This document shows, in pieces, positions 54,859 through 64,000 of a DNA stretch of 64,000 bases. Both the position numbers and the translations under genes were made by a program. The stretch covers positions 219,937 to 283,936 of the forward strand of contig JAQVCA010000004.1 of the NCBI GenBank assembly GCA_028690035.1. Direction: 5' to 3'. The notes below the pieces were generated by a model that was not told the DNA's origin, ran no database searches, and was given only the letters and a program-made list of their open reading frames with translations. Every line of letters starts with the position of its first letter. Position 1 is the stretch's first letter. The DNA comes from Comamonas sp. Lineage in GTDB: Bacteria > Pseudomonadota > Gammaproteobacteria > Burkholderiales > Burkholderiaceae_C.

Positions 54859-56967
54859 ATGGCTCGCAAAACCCCTATCAGCCGCTACCGCAACATCGGT
54901 ATTTCGGCCCACATCGACGCTGGCAAAACCACCACGTCGGAACGTATCCTGTTTTACACGGGCGTGACCCACAAGCTGGGTGAAGTGCACGACGGCGCTG
55001 CCACCACCGACTGGATGGAGCAAGAGCAAGAGCGCGGCATCACGATCACCTCGTCGGCCGTGACCTGCTTCTGGAAGGGCATGGACATGTCCCGCCCTGA
55101 GCACCGCATCAACATCATCGACACCCCCGGCCACGTGGACTTCACCATTGAAGTCGAGCGCTCCATGCGCGTGCTGGACGGCGCGGTCATGGTGTACTGC
55201 GCTGTGGGTGGCGTGCAGCCCCAGTCTGAAACCGTGTGGCGCCAAGCCAACAAGCACAAGGTGCCACGTCTGGCCTTTGTGAACAAGATGGACCGTACCG
55301 GCGCCAACTTCTTCAAAGTGGTTGAGCAGATGAAGCTGCGCCTGAATGCCAACCCCGTGCCCATCGTGGTGCCAATTGGCGCAGAAGACAACTTCCAGGG
55401 CGTGGTCGACCTGCTGAAGATGAAGGCGATCATCTGGGACGAAGCTTCCCAAGGCATGAAGTTTGAATACGGCGAGATTCCTGCCAATTTGGTTGAGACT
55501 TGCAACAAGTGGCGCGAGAACATGGTGGAAGCTGCCGCTGAAGCCACCGAAGAGCTGATGAACAAGTACTTGGAAGAAGGCGACTTGTCCGAGGCTGAGA
55601 TCATCGCTGGTCTGCGTCAGCGCACCATCGCTACTGAAATCCAGCCTATGCTGTGTGGCTCGGCTTTCAAGAACAAGGGTGTGCAGCGCATGCTGGACGC
55701 CGTGCTGGACCTGCTGCCCGCACCTACTGATATTCCTGACGTTGCCGGTACCGATCCCGACGACGAAGAGAAGAAGCTCACCCGCAAGGCCGACGACGAA
55801 GATAAGTTCTCTGCGCTGGCCTTCAAGCTGATGACCGACCCCTTCGTTGGTCAGCTGACTTTCGTGCGCGTGTACTCGGGCGTTCTGACCAAGGGCGACA
55901 CCGTGTACAACGCCACCAAGGGCAAGAAAGAGCGTATCGGTCGTATCGTGCAGATGCACGCCAACGAGCGCCAGGAAGTGGATGAAATCCGCGCCGGTGA
56001 CATCGCCGCTTGCGTGGGCCTGAAAGACGTGACCACTGGCGAAACCCTGTGCGACCTGTCCGCCCCGATCGTGCTGGAAAAGATGGTGTTCCCCGAGCCT
56101 GTGATTGCCCAGGCCGTCGAACCCAAGACCAAAGCCGACCAGGAAAAAATGGGCATTGCCCTGTCGCGCCTGGCGGCCGAAGATCCTTCGTTCCGCGTGA
56201 GCAGCGACGAAGAATCCGGTCAAACCATCATCGCCGGCATGGGCGAGCTGCACCTGGAAATCATCGTTGACCGTATGAAGCGCGAATTTGGCGTGGAAGC
56301 CAACGTGGGCAAGCCCCAAGTGGCCTACCGCGAAACCGTGCGCAATACCGTCAAGGATGTAGACGGAAAATTCGTGCGCCAGTCCGGTGGTAAGGGTCAA
56401 TACGGCCACGTGGTGTTCCGTCTGGAGCCCAACGAACCCGGCAAGGGCTTCGAGTTCCTGGACGAAATCAAGGGTGGCGTGGTGCCACGCGAGTACATCC
56501 CTGCGGTGCAAAAGGGCGTGGAAGAAGCGCTCAACAGCGGCGTGTTGGCTGGCTACCCCGTGGTCGACGTCAAAGTGGCACTGACCTTCGGTTCGTACCA
56601 CGATGTGGACTCGTCCGAGCAGGCGTTCAAGATGGCCGCTATCTTCGGTTTCAAGGAAGCCGCACGCAAGGCCAACCCCGTCATCCTGGAACCCATGATG
56701 GCCGTGGAAGTGGAAACCCCTGAAGACTACGCCGGTACCGTGATGGGTGACCTGTCCAGCCGTCGCGGCATGGTGCAAGGCATGGACGACATCATGGGCG
56801 GTGGCAAGGCCATCAAGGCGGAGGTGCCGCTGTCCGAGATGTTCGGCTACGCCACGCAGCTGCGCTCGATGACCCAAGGTCGTGCCACGTACACCATGGA
56901 GTTCAAGCACTACAGCGAAGCACCGCGCAACGTGTCTGAAGCCATCATTGCGGCACGTGCCAAGTAA
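54859..56967 (+). CDS. fusA: Elongation factor G
   Basis: A 702-residue translocation GTPase. G1 '[10 protein letters not shown]', G3 'DTPGHVDF' and G4 'NKMDR' are intact, and domain IV '[10 protein letters not shown]' follows. ATG 54859 with AAGGA upstream is chosen over an earlier in-frame start because '[14 protein letters not shown]' is the family N-terminus. Confidence 0.98.
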   Translation: MARKTPISRYRNIGISAHIDAGKTTTSERILFYTGVTHKLGEVHDGAATTDWMEQEQERGITITSSAVTCFWKGMDMSRPEHRINIIDTPGHVDFTIEVERSMRVLDGAVMVYCAVGGVQPQSETVWRQANKHKVPRLAFVNKMDRTGANFFKVVEQMKLRLNANPVPIVVPIGAEDNFQGVVDLLKMKAIIWDEASQGMKFEYGEIPANLVETCNKWRENMVEAAAEATEELMNKYLEEGDLSEAEIIAGLRQRTIATEIQPMLCGSAFKNKGVQRMLDAVLDLLPAPTDIPDVAGTDPDDEEKKLTRKADDEDKFSALAFKLMTDPFVGQLTFVRVYSGVLTKGDTVYNATKGKKERIGRIVQMHANERQEVDEIRAGDIAACVGLKDVTTGETLCDLSAPIVLEKMVFPEPVIAQAVEPKTKADQEKMGIALSRLAAEDPSFRVSSDEESGQTIIAGMGELHLEIIVDRMKREFGVEANVGKPQVAYRETVRNTVKDVDGKFVRQSGGKGQYGHVVFRLEPNEPGKGFEFLDEIKGGVVPREYIPAVQKGVEEALNSGVLAGYPVVDVKVALTFGSYHDVDSSEQAFKMAAIFGFKEAARKANPVILEPMMAVEVETPEDYAGTVMGDLSSRRGMVQGMDDIMGGGKAIKAEVPLSEMFGYATQLRSMTQGRATYTMEFKHYSEAPRNVSEAIIAARAK

Positions 56968-56989
56968 AGACTAGACTTTTAGTCAAATA

Positions 56990-57025
56990 GGCTGCCAACG
57001 CTTATCCAGTAAGCGCTGGCAGCTA
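56990..57025. repeat. Dispersed intergenic repeat between fusA and tuf
   Basis: 'gctgccaacgcttatccag' and 'taagcgctggcagcta' form a long, nearly perfect hairpin in the str operon and give the clearest copy of the repeat family's consensus. Transcripts from fusA into tuf must pass through it. Confidence 0.8.
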
Positions 57026-57150
57026 CGAAATTAGCAAAATATTTTTGCAATCTGCGATCCGGTGCCGCCCTGTTGTCCTGTGCAGGGCGATGCAGCAATC
57101 GGGTGCAGACGTTAAACCCCACACAGGCATGCTCTTTTGGAGAATTTGCA

Positions 57151-58341
<1,191 letters not shown>

Positions 58342-58366
58342 TTCTTAGCCTATCTAGGAATTAACA

Positions 58367-58678
58367 ATGTCCAAGCAAAAAATCCGCATCCGCCTCAAAG
58401 CTTTCGATTACAAGCTGATCGACCAGTCCGCCGCTGAAATTGTTGAAACTGCCAAACGCACTGGCGCCATCGTCAAAGGCCCCGTGCCTCTGCCGACACG
58501 CATGAAGCGCTTTGACATTCTGCGTTCGCCGCACGTCAACAAAACCAGCCGCGACCAGCTCGAGATCCGCACCCACCAGCGTCTGATGGACATCGTGGAC
58601 CCCACCGACAAGACGGTGGACGCCCTGATGAAGCTCGATCTGCCCGCTGGCGTGGACGTCGAAATCAAGCTGCAATAA
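58367..58678 (+). CDS. rpsJ: 30S ribosomal protein S10
   Basis: 103 residues, beginning '[18 protein letters not shown]'. It also partners NusB in antitermination. It ends the str group 26 bases after tuf and is separated from rplC by 203 bases of hairpins. Confidence 0.98.
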   Translation: MSKQKIRIRLKAFDYKLIDQSAAEIVETAKRTGAIVKGPVPLPTRMKRFDILRSPHVNKTSRDQLEIRTHQRLMDIVDPTDKTVDALMKLDLPAGVDVEIKLQ

Positions 58679-58683
58679 GCCCG

Positions 58684-58710
58684 AAAGCCCGCTGCTTTCA
58701 GTGGGCTTTA
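58684..58710 (+). terminator. Hairpin after rpsJ, likely terminator
   Basis: 'aaagcccgct' and 'agtgggcttt' pair with one G-T step immediately after the rpsJ stop. The T tail is short, so it may attenuate rather than fully stop transcription. Confidence 0.55.
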
Positions 58711-58718
58711 GGCCAAAC

Positions 58719-58759
58719 TTTTAGCGCGAACTTGCCCATCCGGCCAGTTCGCGCTAAAA
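58719..58759. repeat. Perfect 14-bp inverted repeat upstream of rplC
   Basis: ttttagcgcgaact (58719-58732) and agttcgcgctaaaa (58746-58759), 13-base loop, with A/T runs on both outer sides, so it could terminate in either direction or form the start of the S10-operon leader. Confidence 0.8.
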
Positions 58760-58881
58760 TTTTGTGCTTCGCGTTTCTTGCGCGAAGTTTCATCAACCTT
58801 CTTTCGTGCGCTGAAATTTTGTTACTGAGCGCAACGCTGGGCCAATTGCAGTTGCAGCGGCGAAAGTATTGGAGCAAATAA

Positions 58882-59556
58882 ATGAGTCTGAGCAACTCCC
58901 TCGGGTTGCTGGGCCGCAAGGTGGGCATGATGCGTCTGTTCACCGATGACGGGGAAGCGATCCCTGTCACGGTGGTGGATGTGTCCAACAACCGCGTGAC
59001 CCAGGTGAAAACCCAAGAGAACGATGGCTATGTGGCCCTGCAGGTCACATTCGGTGCACGCAAAGCTTCGCGTGTGACCAAGCCCCAAGCCGGCCACCTT
59101 GCCAAGGCAGGCGTCGAAGCCGGTGAAGTGACCCGCGAATTCCACGTGACCGAAGAAACCGCTGCCAAGTACGCCGCTGGCGCTACTTTGCCCGTGGCCG
59201 AACTGTTTGCCGTGGGCCAGAAAGTGGACGTGCAAGGCACTTCCATCGGTAAAGGTTTCGCAGGCACGATCAAGCGTCACAACTTTGGCGCCCAGCGCAA
59301 TTCTCACGGTAACAGCCGTTCGCACCGCGTTCCTGGCTCCATTGGTATGGCACAAGATCCTGGTCGCGTGTTCCCCGGCAAGCGCATGGCTGGCCATATG
59401 GGCGATGTGACTGTGACTACCCAAAATCTGGATGTGGTTCGCATCGACGAAGCACGCCAACTGCTCTTGATCAAGGGTGCGGTTCCCGGTGCCAAAGGTG
59501 GCTTCGTGTCCGTGCGTCCCGCCATCAAGGCACAAGCTTCTAAAGGAGCGAACTAA
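58882..59556 (+). CDS. rplC: 50S ribosomal protein L3
   Basis: 224 residues; '[16 protein letters not shown]' and '[20 protein letters not shown]' are signatures. First gene of the S10-type operon; ATG 58882 has TTGGAG upstream. The stop overlaps the rplD start (TAATG). Confidence 0.98.
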   Translation: MSLSNSLGLLGRKVGMMRLFTDDGEAIPVTVVDVSNNRVTQVKTQENDGYVALQVTFGARKASRVTKPQAGHLAKAGVEAGEVTREFHVTEETAAKYAAGATLPVAELFAVGQKVDVQGTSIGKGFAGTIKRHNFGAQRNSHGNSRSHRVPGSIGMAQDPGRVFPGKRMAGHMGDVTVTTQNLDVVRIDEARQLLLIKGAVPGAKGGFVSVRPAIKAQASKGAN

Positions 59557-60179
59557 TGCAGCTCGAACTCCTGAATGAACAGGGCCAAGCCGCCGCGCAA
59601 TTTGATGCGCCAGAGACCGTTTTCGGTCGTGCTTACAACGAAGACCTGATCCACCAGCTGGTGACTGCCTACCGCGCCAATGGCCGTCAGGGCACGCGCG
59701 CGCAGAAGGATCGTCAGCAGGTCAAGCACTCGACGAAGAAGCCTTTCAAGCAAAAAGGTACGGGCAATGCCCGTGCTGGTATGACCTCTTCGCCTCTGTG
59801 GCGTGGAGGCGGACGCGTGTTCCCCAACCTGCCTGAAGAAAACTTCACGCAGAAGATCAACAAGAAGATGTACCGTGCTGGTATGGCTGCCATCCTGTCG
59901 CAGCTGGCCCGCGAAGGTCGTCTGGCTGTGGTCGAATCCTTGAAAGTGGACTCGCCCAAGACCAAGGCACTGGCCGACAAGTTCAAGGCCATGAACCTGC
60001 AGTCGTCGGTGATGGTGATCGCTGAAGAAGTGGACGAGAACCTGTACCTGGCCTCGCGCAACCTGAAAAACGTGTTTGTGGTTGAGCCTCGCTATGCGGA
60101 TCCCGTGTCGCTGATCCAATTCAAGAAAGTGCTCGTCACCAAGGGCGCAATCGACAAACTCAAGGAGATGTTCGCATGA
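59556..60179 (+). CDS. rplD: 50S ribosomal protein L4
   Basis: 207 residues, with the extended loop '[15 protein letters not shown]' that reaches the exit tunnel. In E. coli L4 represses its own operon through the leader; the hairpin upstream of rplC could play that part here (inference). Overlaps rplC and rplW. Confidence 0.98.
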   Translation: MQLELLNEQGQAAAQFDAPETVFGRAYNEDLIHQLVTAYRANGRQGTRAQKDRQQVKHSTKKPFKQKGTGNARAGMTSSPLWRGGGRVFPNLPEENFTQKINKKMYRAGMAAILSQLAREGRLAVVESLKVDSPKTKALADKFKAMNLQSSVMVIAEEVDENLYLASRNLKNVFVVEPRYADPVSLIQFKKVLVTKGAIDKLKEMFA

Positions 60180-60490
60180 GCACACCCAAGTTTGACGAAG
60201 GTCGTCTGATGCAAGTGTTGGTCGCTCCCATCGTGTCCGAAAAAGCCACCATGGTTGCTGAGAAGTCCAACGCTGTGACGTTCAAAGTACTGCAAAACGC
60301 TACCAAGCACGAGATCAAGGCCGCTGTAGAACTGCTGTTCAAGGTCGAAGTGAAGAGCGTTTCCGTCCTCAATACCAAAGGCAAGACCAAGCGCTTTGGC
60401 AAGACCGTGGGCCGCCGCGACAACGTGCGCAAGGCTTACGTGATGCTCAAGGAAGGTCAAGAGCTGAACCTGTCTGGGGAGGCTGCGTAA
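60176..60490 (+). CDS. rplW: 50S ribosomal protein L23
   Basis: 104 residues, with '[21 protein letters not shown]' at the start. It forms the docking site at the tunnel exit for trigger factor and SRP. The ATG overlaps the rplD stop by four bases. Confidence 0.97.
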   Translation: MSTPKFDEGRLMQVLVAPIVSEKATMVAEKSNAVTFKVLQNATKHEIKAAVELLFKVEVKSVSVLNTKGKTKRFGKTVGRRDNVRKAYVMLKEGQELNLSGEAA

Positions 60491-60493
60491 ACC

Positions 60494-61318
60494 ATGGCTG
60501 TCATCAAGATCAAACCCACCTCGCCTGGCCGTCGCGGCATGGTGAAGGTTTCGCGTGACCACCTGCACAAAGGCGAGGGCTACGCCCCCCTGCTGGAACC
60601 CCAGTTCCAGAAAGCAGGCCGTAACAACAACGGTCACATCACCACCCGCCACAAGGGCGGTGGTCACAAGCACCACTACCGCGTGGTGGACTTCAAGCGC
60701 AACAAAGACGGTATCCCTGCCAAGGTGGAGCGCATTGAGTACGACCCCAACCGTACGGCCCACATCGCTTTGGTGTGCTATGCCGACGGTGAGCGTCGCT
60801 ACATCATTGCTCCTCGCAACCTGGAAGTGGGCGCCACGATCGTCAGCGGTTCTGAAGCCCCGATCCGGGTGGGCAACACACTGCCGATCCGCAACATTCC
60901 CGTGGGTTCCACCATCCACTGCATCGAGCTGAAGATCGGCGCTGGCGCACAAATCGCCCGCTCTGCTGGTACCTCGGCCACGCTGCTGGCCCGCGAAGGT
61001 GTGTACGCTCAGGTGCGTATGCGTTCGGGCGAAGTGCGCAAGATCCACATCGAGTGCCGTGCCACCCTGGGTGAAGTCGCCAACGAAGAGCACAGCCTGC
61101 GCCAACTGGGTAAAGCCGGTGTCAAGCGCTGGATGGGTATTCGTCCGACCGTTCGCGGTATGGTGATGAACCCTGTGGACCACCCGTTGGGTGGTGGTGA
61201 AGGTCGTGTCAAGGGCGGTCGCCACCCTGTTGACCCATGGGGCAACCTGACCAAGGGCTACCGTACCCGTAACAACAAACGCACACAGACCATGATCGTG
61301 TCGCGTCGCAAGAAGTAA
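60494..61318 (+). CDS. rplB: 50S ribosomal protein L2
   Basis: 274 residues, with the universal '[13 protein letters not shown]' containing the peptidyl-transferase-proximal His. It starts 3 bases after rplW. Confidence 0.98.
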   Translation: MAVIKIKPTSPGRRGMVKVSRDHLHKGEGYAPLLEPQFQKAGRNNNGHITTRHKGGGHKHHYRVVDFKRNKDGIPAKVERIEYDPNRTAHIALVCYADGERRYIIAPRNLEVGATIVSGSEAPIRVGNTLPIRNIPVGSTIHCIELKIGAGAQIARSAGTSATLLAREGVYAQVRMRSGEVRKIHIECRATLGEVANEEHSLRQLGKAGVKRWMGIRPTVRGMVMNPVDHPLGGGEGRVKGGRHPVDPWGNLTKGYRTRNNKRTQTMIVSRRKK

Positions 61319-61328
61319 GGGGTAGCCA

Positions 61329-61604
61329 ATGACTCGCTCTATCAAAAAGGGTCCGTTTGTTGACCATCACCTGCTGGCCAAGGTTGAAAAGGCTGTGGCA
61401 GGCAAAGACAAGCGTCCCGTCAAAACCTGGTCGCGTCGTTCCATGGTGCTGCCCGATTTCATCGGTCTGACCATTGCCGTGCACAACGGCAAGCAACACG
61501 TGCCCGTGTACATCACCGACCAAATGGTAGGTCACAAGTTGGGCGAATTTGCTCTGACGCGTACCTTCAAAGGTCACCCTGCCGACAAGAAGGCCAAGAA
61601 GTAA
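61329..61604 (+). CDS. rpsS: 30S ribosomal protein S19
   Basis: 91 residues; '[13 protein letters not shown]' and '[13 protein letters not shown]' are conserved. A head protein of the 30S subunit that contacts the A-site finger. Ten bases after rplB. Confidence 0.98.
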   Translation: MTRSIKKGPFVDHHLLAKVEKAVAGKDKRPVKTWSRRSMVLPDFIGLTIAVHNGKQHVPVYITDQMVGHKLGEFALTRTFKGHPADKKAKK

Positions 61605-61614
61605 GGAATAGAAC

Positions 61615-61947
61615 ATGTCTGAAACACGTGCTGTTCTCCGTGGCGTGCGCTTGTCGGTTGACAAGGGCCGCTTGGTAGCCGATCTGATCCGCGGCAAGAA
61701 AGTGGATCAAGCCCTGAACATCCTGACCTTCACGCAGAAAAAAGCTGCTGGTATCGTCAAGAAGGTTCTGGAGTCCGCCATTGCCAACGCTGAGCACAAC
61801 GACGGCGCCGACATCGACGATCTGAAGGTCAAGACCATCTACGTCGAGCAAGGCACCACGCTCAAGCGTTTCACTGCCCGCGCCAAAGGCCGTGGCAACC
61901 GTATCAGCAAGCCCACCTGCCACATCTACGTGACAGTAGGCAACTAA
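61615..61947 (+). CDS. rplV: 50S ribosomal protein L22
   Basis: 110 residues with the tunnel-lining hairpin region '[15 protein letters not shown]'. Macrolide-resistance deletions map to this loop in other bacteria; it appears intact here. Confidence 0.98.
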   Translation: MSETRAVLRGVRLSVDKGRLVADLIRGKKVDQALNILTFTQKKAAGIVKKVLESAIANAEHNDGADIDDLKVKTIYVEQGTTLKRFTARAKGRGNRISKPTCHIYVTVGN

Positions 61948-61964
61948 AAGGCCAGAGGAAGACT

Positions 61965-62816
61965 ATGGGACAAAAAATCCATCCTACCGGCTTTCGCCTG
62001 GCTGTCAGCCGCAACTGGGCAAGCCGCTGGTACGCCAGCAACCGTGACTTCGCCGGCATGCTGGCCGAAGACATCAAGGTGCGTGAGTACCTGAAGGCCA
62101 AGCTGAAAAACGCTTCGGTTTCGCGCGTGCTGATCGAGCGTCCTGCCAAGAACGCCCGTATCACCATTTTCTCGGCACGTCCGGGTGTGGTGATCGGCAA
62201 GAAGGGTGAAGACATCGAGAACCTGAAAAAGGAACTCGCCACCCGTCTGGGCGTGCCTGTGGCTGTGAACATCGAAGAAGTGCGCAAGCCTGAAATCGAT
62301 GCCAAGCTGATCGCCGACTCCATCTGCCAGCAGCTGGAAAAGCGCATCATGTTCCGCCGCGCCATGAAGCGTGCCATGCAAAACGCCATGCGTCTGGGTG
62401 CTTTGGGCATCAAGATCATGTCGTCGGGCCGTCTGAATGGTATCGAGATCGCCCGTACCGAGTGGTACCGCGAAGGCCGTGTGCCACTGCACACCCTGCG
62501 CGCCGACATCGACTACGGCTTCTCGGAAGCCCAAACCACCTACGGCATCATCGGTGTCAAGGTGTGGGTGTACAAGGGTGACACCCTGGGCCGCAACGAT
62601 CTGCCCGCAGTGGAAACACCGCGTGAAGACGAGCGCCGCCCCCGCCGTGATGGCCGTCGTGACGGTCGCCGCGATGGTGAGCGTCGTGGTGGTGGCCGCC
62701 GCCCCACTGGCACCAATGCCGCCCCTGCCGATGGCAGCGACAAGCCTGCCTTCGCAGCAGATTCCGTTAAGCGCGTGAACGCGCCCGCTACAGCAGCGGA
62801 CGGTCAAGGAGAATAA
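61965..62816 (+). CDS. rpsC: 30S ribosomal protein S3 with extended C-terminus
   Basis: 283 residues against about 233 in E. coli. The KH domain '[17 protein letters not shown]' and the C-terminal domain '[18 protein letters not shown]' are normal. After about residue 220 comes an Arg/Asp/Gly-rich tail (repeated RRDG units) and then an Ala-rich acidic end. Extended S3 tails are common in this group; the basic part probably touches mRNA entry or rRNA (inference). Confidence 0.97.
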   Translation: MGQKIHPTGFRLAVSRNWASRWYASNRDFAGMLAEDIKVREYLKAKLKNASVSRVLIERPAKNARITIFSARPGVVIGKKGEDIENLKKELATRLGVPVAVNIEEVRKPEIDAKLIADSICQQLEKRIMFRRAMKRAMQNAMRLGALGIKIMSSGRLNGIEIARTEWYREGRVPLHTLRADIDYGFSEAQTTYGIIGVKVWVYKGDTLGRNDLPAVETPREDERRPRRDGRRDGRRDGERRGGGRRPTGTNAAPADGSDKPAFAADSVKRVNAPATAADGQGE

Positions 62817-62818
62817 AC

Positions 62819-63235
62819 ATGCTGCAACCTGCACGCCGCAAGTTCCGCAAGGAACACAAAGGCCGCAACACCGGTATTGCCACCCGTGGCAATGAGGTGT
62901 CGTTCGGCGACTTCGGTCTGAAGTCCACCGATCGCGGTCGCCTGACAGCCCGTCAGATCGAAGCTGCCCGTCGCGCGATTTCGCGTCACGTCAAGCGTGG
63001 TGGCCGCATCTGGATCCGCGTGTTCCCGGACAAGCCGATTTCTACCAAGCCCGCCGAAGTGCGTATGGGTAACGGTAAAGGCAACCCCGAGTACTACGTG
63101 GCCGAGATTCAGCCCGGCAAGGTCATCTATGAAATCATGGGTGTGCCTGAAGAGCTGGCTCGCGAAGCCTTCCGCCTGGCCGCTGCCAAGCTGCCGCTGC
63201 GTACCACCTTCGTTGCCCGTCACGTTGGCGCTTAA
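62819..63235 (+). CDS. rplP: 50S ribosomal protein L16
   Basis: 138 residues starting '[16 protein letters not shown]', with '[22 protein letters not shown]' in the middle, split by the conserved Pro residues. It helps position tRNA in the A site. Two bases after rpsC. Confidence 0.98.
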   Translation: MLQPARRKFRKEHKGRNTGIATRGNEVSFGDFGLKSTDRGRLTARQIEAARRAISRHVKRGGRIWIRVFPDKPISTKPAEVRMGNGKGNPEYYVAEIQPGKVIYEIMGVPEELAREAFRLAAAKLPLRTTFVARHVGA

Positions 63236-63247
63236 GGAGAGATCATC

Positions 63248-63445
63248 ATGACCAAAGCTGCTGAACTCCGCCAAAAAGACGAAGCTGGCCTGAAGGAAGA
63301 AGTGAAGTCCTTGCAAAAGGCCCACTTCGCTCTGCGTATGCAAAAGGCCACGCAACAACTGGGCAACACTGCGACCATCAAGGCCACACGCCGCGATATC
63401 GCCCGTGCCAAGACCATTCTTGCCGAAAAGCAAGCCGCCAAGTAA
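63248..63445 (+). CDS. rpmC: 50S ribosomal protein L29
   Basis: 65 residues, two helices ('[20 protein letters not shown]', '[16 protein letters not shown]'). Tunnel-exit protein next to L23. AAGGAG lies upstream of ATG 63248. Confidence 0.97.
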   Translation: MTKAAELRQKDEAGLKEEVKSLQKAHFALRMQKATQQLGNTATIKATRRDIARAKTILAEKQAAK

Positions 63446-63458
63446 TTAAGGAGCCGAC

Positions 63459-63728
63459 ATGACGGAAGCTAACACATCCCTCAAGCGCACCTTGATTGGC
63501 AAGGTGGTCAGCGACAAGCGCGAAAAGACCGTGACCGTGCTGGTGGAGCGTCGCGTGATGCACCCCATCTACGGCAAGATCGTGGTCAAGTCCAGCAAGT
63601 ACCATGCCCACGACGAGCAAAATGAGTACCAGCTGGGCGACACCGTAGAGATCGCGGAAAGCCGCCCTCTGTCCAAAACCAAGAACTGGGTTGTGACCCG
63701 CTTGGTGCAGAAGGCTGAGCTGGTGTAA
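63459..63728 (+). CDS. rpsQ: 30S ribosomal protein S17
   Basis: 89 residues; '[20 protein letters not shown]' and '[19 protein letters not shown]' are signatures. Last gene of this S10-type operon: a strong terminator follows, and rplN, the usual next gene, is not in the remaining 270 bases. Confidence 0.98.
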   Translation: MTEANTSLKRTLIGKVVSDKREKTVTVLVERRVMHPIYGKIVVKSSKYHAHDEQNEYQLGDTVEIAESRPLSKTKNWVVTRLVQKAELV

Positions 63729-63783
63729 GCCTATGGCCTACAGCCGATGGCCCGCTTAAGGGCTTAGGTCTGAAAGGCTAAAC

Positions 63784-63815
63784 AAAGCGACCCACAATGT
63801 GGGTCGCTTTTTTTT
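63784..63815 (+). terminator. Strong terminator after rpsQ
   Basis: A perfect 12-bp stem aaagcgacccac / gtgggtcgcttt (63784-63795, 63799-63810), 3-base loop, then eight T in total from the stem end onward. Confidence 0.93.
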
Positions 63816-64000
63816 ATCCTCTGCGCCGTAAAACCCCGTCCAATTGCGCAGGCCGGAACGACCCCAAGGCAAAGCCGCCGCACTTGCGCGGGGATATAAG
63901 GCGCGACACCGCTGCTAAAGCGGTCTGTTTTGCTGCTCAACATACTGCTTGATGATTTCCAGCGGGGCACCGCCGCAACTGGCGGCAAAATAGCTTGGAC
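63816..64000 (-). mobile_element. IS200/IS605-family element, right-end part
   Basis: The right edge of the window holds the 3' end of an IS200/IS605 transposase gene on the minus strand. A subterminal stem accgct / agcggt (63908-63913, 63919-63924) overlaps the stop codon, as expected for the end hairpins these single-strand transposons use. The exact element boundary between 63816 and 63907 cannot be fixed from one copy. Confidence 0.6.
63915..64000 (-). CDS. tnpA: IS200/IS605 TnpA transposase, C-terminal fragment (window edge)
   Basis: The last 27 codons of a minus-strand frame end at the stop 63915. They encode 'PSYFAASCGGAPLEIIKQY' followed by 'VEQQNRPL'. The Tyr in 'IIKQY' with Gln four residues later matches the catalytic Tyr and metal-binding Gln of the Y1 HUH transposase TnpA. 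The rest lies beyond the window, so integrity is unknown. Confidence 0.82.
   Translation of the reverse strand, partial: PSYFAASCGGAPLEIIKQYVEQQNRPL

Noticed and set aside
54721..56910. A 729-codon minus-strand open frame opposite fusA
   Set aside because: Antisense to EF-G, whose motifs are complete.
63764..63988. A 74-codon minus-strand frame at the right edge
   Set aside because: It is in a different frame from the recognisable TnpA C-terminus (63915-64000).

Overview
The window reads as a chromosomal segment of a GC-rich betaproteobacterium of the order Burkholderiales, most likely family Comamonadaceae. The basis is the minCDE, gatCAB, mreBCD-mrdA and str/S10 gene orders, the protein sequences, and a short intergenic repeat ending in 'AGCTAT' that recurs at least eight times. 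The family-level placement is inference; nothing in the window names the organism. No rRNA, tRNA or CRISPR array was seen, and no gap between genes exceeds about 300 bases.

Layout. 1-3078: an unidentified gene running off the left edge, then a three-gene minus-strand cassette of unknown function (HTH-like protein, candidate papain-like cysteine peptidase, Cys-cluster protein) bracketed by near-identical repeat-plus-terminator copies. 3079-11487: a UbiM-like hydroxylase, divergent minCDE (division-site placement), a flavin reductase, an MBL hydrolase, a CHASE-PAS-GGDEF-EAL signalling protein and an orphan PD-(D/E)XK nuclease candidate. 11597-20030: gatCAB (tRNA amidation) divergent from mreBCD-mrdA (rod shape); rodA does not follow mrdA.

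20313-40146 is a large surface-polysaccharide or glycosylation region. Plus-strand genes supply a nucleotide-sugar dehydrogenase, an AlbA_2/HATPase protein, three glycosyltransferases, a methyltransferase and WecB. They converge on a minus-strand operon that begins at a sigma-54 promoter and pilA, passes through a terminator into a TMTC-like membrane glycosyltransferase candidate, and continues through a GT2, a CDP-6-deoxy-4-ketohexose pathway (RfbF, RfbG, RmlC-like epimerase, C-methyltransferase, PLP aminotransferase, formyltransferase), WbqC, a CmcI-like protein and a Wzx-like flippase. Most genes overlap by ATGA. Together they predict a CDP-linked, C-methylated, N-formylated amino sugar, possibly placed on pilin. 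This is the most interesting system in the window.

40354-53539: xth and pyrE with interlocking start codons, a second AT-rich glycan operon (WaaL-like ligase, two GT25, Stealth protein), radA, hemB/hemJ, VanZ, a [2Fe-2S] ferredoxin, an alpha/beta hydrolase and a D,D-carboxypeptidase. 53692-63728: the str operon (rpsL-rpsG-fusA-tuf-rpsJ) and the S10 operon (rplC to rpsQ), which ends at a strong terminator. The right edge holds the C-terminus of an IS200/IS605 transposase.
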